Source: Alphaproteobacteria bacterium
GTDB taxonomy: Bacteria; Pseudomonadota; Alphaproteobacteria; Rhizobiales; Devosiaceae
Length of the DNA: 15,168 nucleotides
Direction of reading: 5' to 3'
NCBI GenBank assembly: GCA_018820005.1
Contig: JAHJOS010000397.1
Coordinates: forward strand, 1 to 15,168
In this document: positions 12,405-15,168 of the stretch, piece after piece
Layout: every line of letters begins with the position of its first letter
Numbering within the stretch: position 1 is the stretch's first letter
The notes under the pieces: generated by a model
Databases searched by the model: none
What the model was told of the DNA's origin: nothing
What the model saw: only the letters and a program-made list of their open reading frames with translations
Translations under genes and position numbers: made by a program

Positions 12405-14501
12405 TTAGTTGGGCGTGAAACTTCCTTCCAGCCCGACTGCATTGAGCGCAAAGGCGTAACACATGGCGGTTTCCTTGAGCCGGTCAAACCGGCCCGAGGC
12501 GCCGCCATGGCCGGCCCCCATATTGGTCTTGAGATAGAGCGGGGCCGTGCCCGTCTTGGTGGCGCGCAGCCGGGCAACCCATTTGGCGGGCTCCCAATAG
12601 GTGACGCGCGGATCGGTGAGACCGGCCAGTGCGAAGATCGGCGGATAATCCTTGGCCGCCACCTGCTCATAGGGCGCATAGGCTGCGATGCGGGCGTAGT
12701 CGACGGCGGAAGCCAGCGGATTGCCCCACTCGGGCCATTCGGGCGGGGTCAGCGGCAGGGTTTCGTCCAGCATGGTGTTGAGCACGTCCACGAAGGGCAC
12801 CTGCGCCAGAATACCGGCCCACAGATCTGGGCGCAGATTGGCGATGGCACCCATCAGCATGCCGCCGGCCGAGCCGCCCTGGGCCACGATGCGGCCCTTG
12901 GACGTGTAGCCCCGCTGGATGAGCATTTCGGCGGCGGCGATGAAATCGGTGAAGGTATTGGTCTTGTGCTCGCGGCGGCCCTGCACATACCAGCGATAGC
13001 CCTTTTCCATGCCGCCCCGGATGTGGGCGGTGGCATGGATGAAGCCGCGATCGACCAGCGACAGCGCCGAGATCGAGAACGTCGAGGGCATCGACATGCC
13101 ATAGGCGCCATAGCCATAGAGCAGGGCCGGGGCCGAGCCATCGAGCCTGGTGCCCTTGCGATAGAGCACGGTGACCGGGACCAGCTCGCCATCGCTGGCG
13201 GTGGCAAACAGGCGACGGGTTTCGTAATCAGCCTTGTTGTGGCCCGAGGGGACTTCCTGCTCCTTGAGCAGGGTGCGCGTGCCGGTCTCAAGGTCGACGT
13301 CATAGGTCTGCGACGGCGTGGTGGGGGAGGAATAGCTCAGGCGAAACACGCTGGTGTCGAACTCATAGCCCACCGACATGCCCAGGCTATAGGCCTCTTC
13401 GTCAAAGCCGACAGTCTCTTCCTTGCCGCTGCGCAGGTCGCGCACGATGATGCGGGGCAGGCCCTCATGACGCTCGAGCCGCAGCAGATGGTTCTTGATG
13501 ACAATGCTGTCGAGGATCAGCACACCCTGGGTATGAGGCACCAGATCAACCCAGTTTTCGGCGCGCGGGTCATCGACCGGAGCAACGACGATCTTGAAAT
13601 CCTCGGCGCCATCGGCATTGGTGCGGATGAACAGCTGGCCGTCGCGCTCGTCGATGTCATATTCGCGATCGGTGAGACGCGGCGCGACAAGACGCGGTTC
13701 GCCGCCCAGCGCGGCATCGATCAGCCAGCATTCGCTGGTCTGGTGATCATGGGCGTCGATGACGATGAACTTGTCGCTGAGTGTGCGGCCGACACCGACG
13801 AAGAAGCCGGGGTCTTTTTCCTCAAAGATGATGGGATCGTTGGCCTGATCGGTGCCGATGGCATGCAGCCGCACGCGGTAGGGGCGGTGGTTGTCATCAT
13901 ATTCGGTGTAGTAGATGGCGCTGCTGTCATTGGTCCAGACATAGGAGCCGGCGGTGTCGGTGATGACCTCGGGGCTGTCGATGCCGGTGGCCAGGTCGCG
14001 GATCACGATATCATAATATTCCGAGCCGGCGCGGTCGGCAGCCCAGGCGAGGAAGCGATGGCTGCGGTCATGCTCGGCGCCGGCAAAGCCGAAATAGCCG
14101 TCGCCCGCTTCGACATTGCAGTCGAGCAAAATGGTCTCGGGGCCGCCGTCGCGCGGTGTGCGCACGATCAGGGGATACTGCTTGCCCTCGAGCATGCGCG
14201 AATTATAGGCGTAGGGACCATCGGGGCTGGCGATGCCGCTGTCGTCTTCTTTGATGCGGCCGCGGATCTCTTTGTAGATCGTGTCCTGGATGCCGGCGGT
14301 ACGCTCGCCAAAGGCGGACTCGAAATAGCTGTTCTCGGCATCGAGATAGGCGCGGATCTCGGGATCGAGCGTCTCGGGTTTCTGCATGACCTCCTGCCAG
14401 TTGGGCGCCCGCAGCCAGTGGTAGGGATCATCGCGCTCGATGCCATGGAAACTCACGCTATGCGATTTGCGGGCGGCAACGGGCGGGACGGGGCTGGTCA
14501 T
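12405..14501 (-). CDS. ptrB: Oligopeptidase B (S9A serine peptidase)
   Basis: Cytoplasmic serine peptidase that cuts short peptides after Arg and Lys; 698 residues (E. coli PtrB 686). N-terminal RDDPYHWLR (23-31) and a seven-bladed propeller region (about 75-430) precede the alpha/beta-hydrolase domain. The catalytic triad is Ser544 in GGSAGG, Asp630 in LTDPRV and His665 in GAGHGG. HIRGGMEKGYRWY (493-505) and YGYGAYGMSM are further family signatures. I chose ATG 14501 because homology starts there (PPVAARKSHSVSFHG); the frame runs on to 14633, but that part looks non-coding and no strong Shine-Dalgarno is present for either start. It is followed by sodB and diverges from the mrpA gene across a 233-base gap. 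Confidence 0.94.
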   Translation of the reverse strand: MTSPVPPVAARKSHSVSFHGIERDDPYHWLRAPNWQEVMQKPETLDPEIRAYLDAENSYFESAFGERTAGIQDTIYKEIRGRIKEDDSGIASPDGPYAYNSRMLEGKQYPLIVRTPRDGGPETILLDCNVEAGDGYFGFAGAEHDRSHRFLAWAADRAGSEYYDIVIRDLATGIDSPEVITDTAGSYVWTNDSSAIYYTEYDDNHRPYRVRLHAIGTDQANDPIIFEEKDPGFFVGVGRTLSDKFIVIDAHDHQTSECWLIDAALGGEPRLVAPRLTDREYDIDERDGQLFIRTNADGAEDFKIVVAPVDDPRAENWVDLVPHTQGVLILDSIVIKNHLLRLERHEGLPRIIVRDLRSGKEETVGFDEEAYSLGMSVGYEFDTSVFRLSYSSPTTPSQTYDVDLETGTRTLLKEQEVPSGHNKADYETRRLFATASDGELVPVTVLYRKGTRLDGSAPALLYGYGAYGMSMPSTFSISALSLVDRGFIHATAHIRGGMEKGYRWYVQGRREHKTNTFTDFIAAAEMLIQRGYTSKGRIVAQGGSAGGMLMGAIANLRPDLWAGILAQVPFVDVLNTMLDETLPLTPPEWPEWGNPLASAVDYARIAAYAPYEQVAAKDYPPIFALAGLTDPRVTYWEPAKWVARLRATKTGTAPLYLKTNMGAGHGGASGRFDRLKETAMCYAFALNAVGLEGSFTPN

Positions 14502-14569
14502 GACAAATCCGGACTGAAGGGATGGGGCCGCCGAACAAAATGCCGGGATGGCCCGCAACAGGAGTGTGC

Positions 14570-14635
14570 CTGACACATAGGGCGCGCCACCGTGGATTGC
14601 CAGCCCGTCGATATCCCCAACTGATGCTGACACAT
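14570..14635. repeat. Direct repeat CTGACACAT in the ptrB-mrpA gap
   Basis: CTGACACAT occurs at 14570-14578 and again at 14627-14635, 57 bases apart, in the divergent intergenic region. The first copy also forms a small GTGT/ACAC inverted repeat with the bases before it. Possible binding site for a regulator of either gene; otherwise unexplained. Confidence 0.3.
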
Positions 14636-14734
14636 CGTCGCGGCATGTCCGTTTTGCCTTGTCGAGGACCGCTCAATGGGTAAGGTCTGCACAACAAAAG
14701 GCCGTAGCGCCAGATCCGTCGGGGAGATTGCCAG

Positions 14735-15168
14735 TTGGGGCCGAGCATTGACGCGAGCATAGCATTGGTGGCCATAGCGCCATTTGCTGCCGCTGCGCTG
14801 GCGCCGCTGGTTCATCGCTACACCAGCCCGTTTTCGGGCTGGGTGCTGGCGCTGGTGCCCGCTGCCATATTTGCCTTTCTGCTGACGCTGGCGCCGCAGG
14901 TGATCGCCGAGGGCGCCATCGCAGCCCGCATCGGCTGGGTGCCGACGCTGGGGCTGGATCTCTCGTTTTACGTCGATGGGCTGAGCCTGACCTTTGCGCT
15001 GACCATCTCGGGCATCGGCGCGCTGATCGTGCTTTATTCGGGCGCCTATCTGCGCGGGCACGAGCATCTCGGCCGCTTCATGGCGTTCCTTTTGGCCTTC
15101 ATGGGGGCCATGCTTGGCCTCGTGCTGGCCGACAGCATGCTGGCGCTCTTCGTGTTCTGGGAACTGAC
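14735..15168 (+). CDS. mrpA: Na+/H+ antiporter subunit A (Mrp/Mnh/Pha type), N-terminal part
   Basis: Large membrane subunit of the multi-subunit Mrp cation/proton antiporter, related to the NuoL proton-pumping subunit of complex I. Only the first 144 residues are present; the frame runs off the window end. Visible are hydrophobic helices, WVPTLGLDLSFYVDGLSLTFAL with the family's DGLS motif, SGAYLRGHEHLGRFM, and ADSMLALFVFWELT, which precedes the SSYLLIG motif in full-length relatives. Start is uncertain: no ATG is available after the in-frame stop at 14705. TTG 14735 has GGGGAG eight bases upstream and is my choice; TTG 14765 or GTG 14768 would shorten the first helix. The remaining mrp genes should follow beyond the window. 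It would support sodium and pH tolerance. Confidence 0.88.
   Translation, partial: MGPSIDASIALVAIAPFAAAALAPLVHRYTSPFSGWVLALVPAAIFAFLLTLAPQVIAEGAIAARIGWVPTLGLDLSFYVDGLSLTFALTISGIGALIVLYSGAYLRGHEHLGRFMAFLLAFMGAMLGLVLADSMLALFVFWEL

Noticed and set aside
12507..14573. A 688-codon open frame on the plus strand opposite oligopeptidase B
   Set aside because: It mirrors a gene with an intact S9 catalytic triad and homology over its full length. The plus-strand translation is Gly/Ala/Ile-rich low complexity and matches nothing; long antisense frames are common in GC-rich DNA.

Overview
The window reads as chromosomal DNA of an alphaproteobacterium of the order Hyphomicrobiales, most like Devosia or a relative. 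This placement is an inference. It rests on high G+C coding sequence, a rhizobial-type rhamnose permease/mutarotase pair, a Rhizobium etli-type asparaginase, a TAT-exported repeat protein of the TIGR03808 type, a receiver protein with a GPERR tail, and an mrpA-type antiporter gene. No transposase, integrase, tRNA, rRNA or CRISPR array is visible. It looks like ordinary chromosome with some unusual small and degenerate proteins.

Left part, plus strand. Positions 1-875 are the end of a sugar ABC transporter operon: the last permease (RhaQ-like) overlaps an L-rhamnose mutarotase by ATGA. A 249-base gap with several inverted repeats precedes a complete four-gene osmoprotectant ABC transporter (1125-5048) in the order of E. 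coli yehZYXW: binding protein, large permease, ATPase, small permease. The last three genes are joined by ATGA overlaps. A 140-base spacer with two strong hairpins separates the binding-protein gene from them.

Middle. A minus-strand NAD(P)-dependent epimerase/dehydrogenase of unknown substrate (5060-5929) ends against the transporter. It is followed by a 73-residue membrane or exported mini-protein, a spacer holding four GCCTG boxes exactly 22 bp apart, and a type II (Rhizobium-like) asparaginase (6507-7508). A minus-strand TAT-exported beta-helix protein (7518-8837) diverges from a HerA-like ATPase (8940-10448). The ATPase overlaps a gene for a LOG-fold protein whose catalytic motif is lost.

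Right part, mostly minus strand. A receiver-like protein without its N-terminal acidic pair has a near-consensus CtrA box in its promoter region. Then come an iron-type superoxide dismutase with a clear terminator and oligopeptidase B. At the right edge a plus-strand Mrp-type Na+/H+ antiporter subunit A begins and is cut by the window end.

Themes: sugar uptake, osmotic and ion balance (osmoprotectant ABC, Mrp), and oxidative stress (SOD). The least explained part is the HerA-like/LOG-like pair and the degenerate receiver facing it. None of this proves a new system. I consider the HerA/pseudo-LOG coupling and the 22-bp phased boxes the two observations most worth checking.
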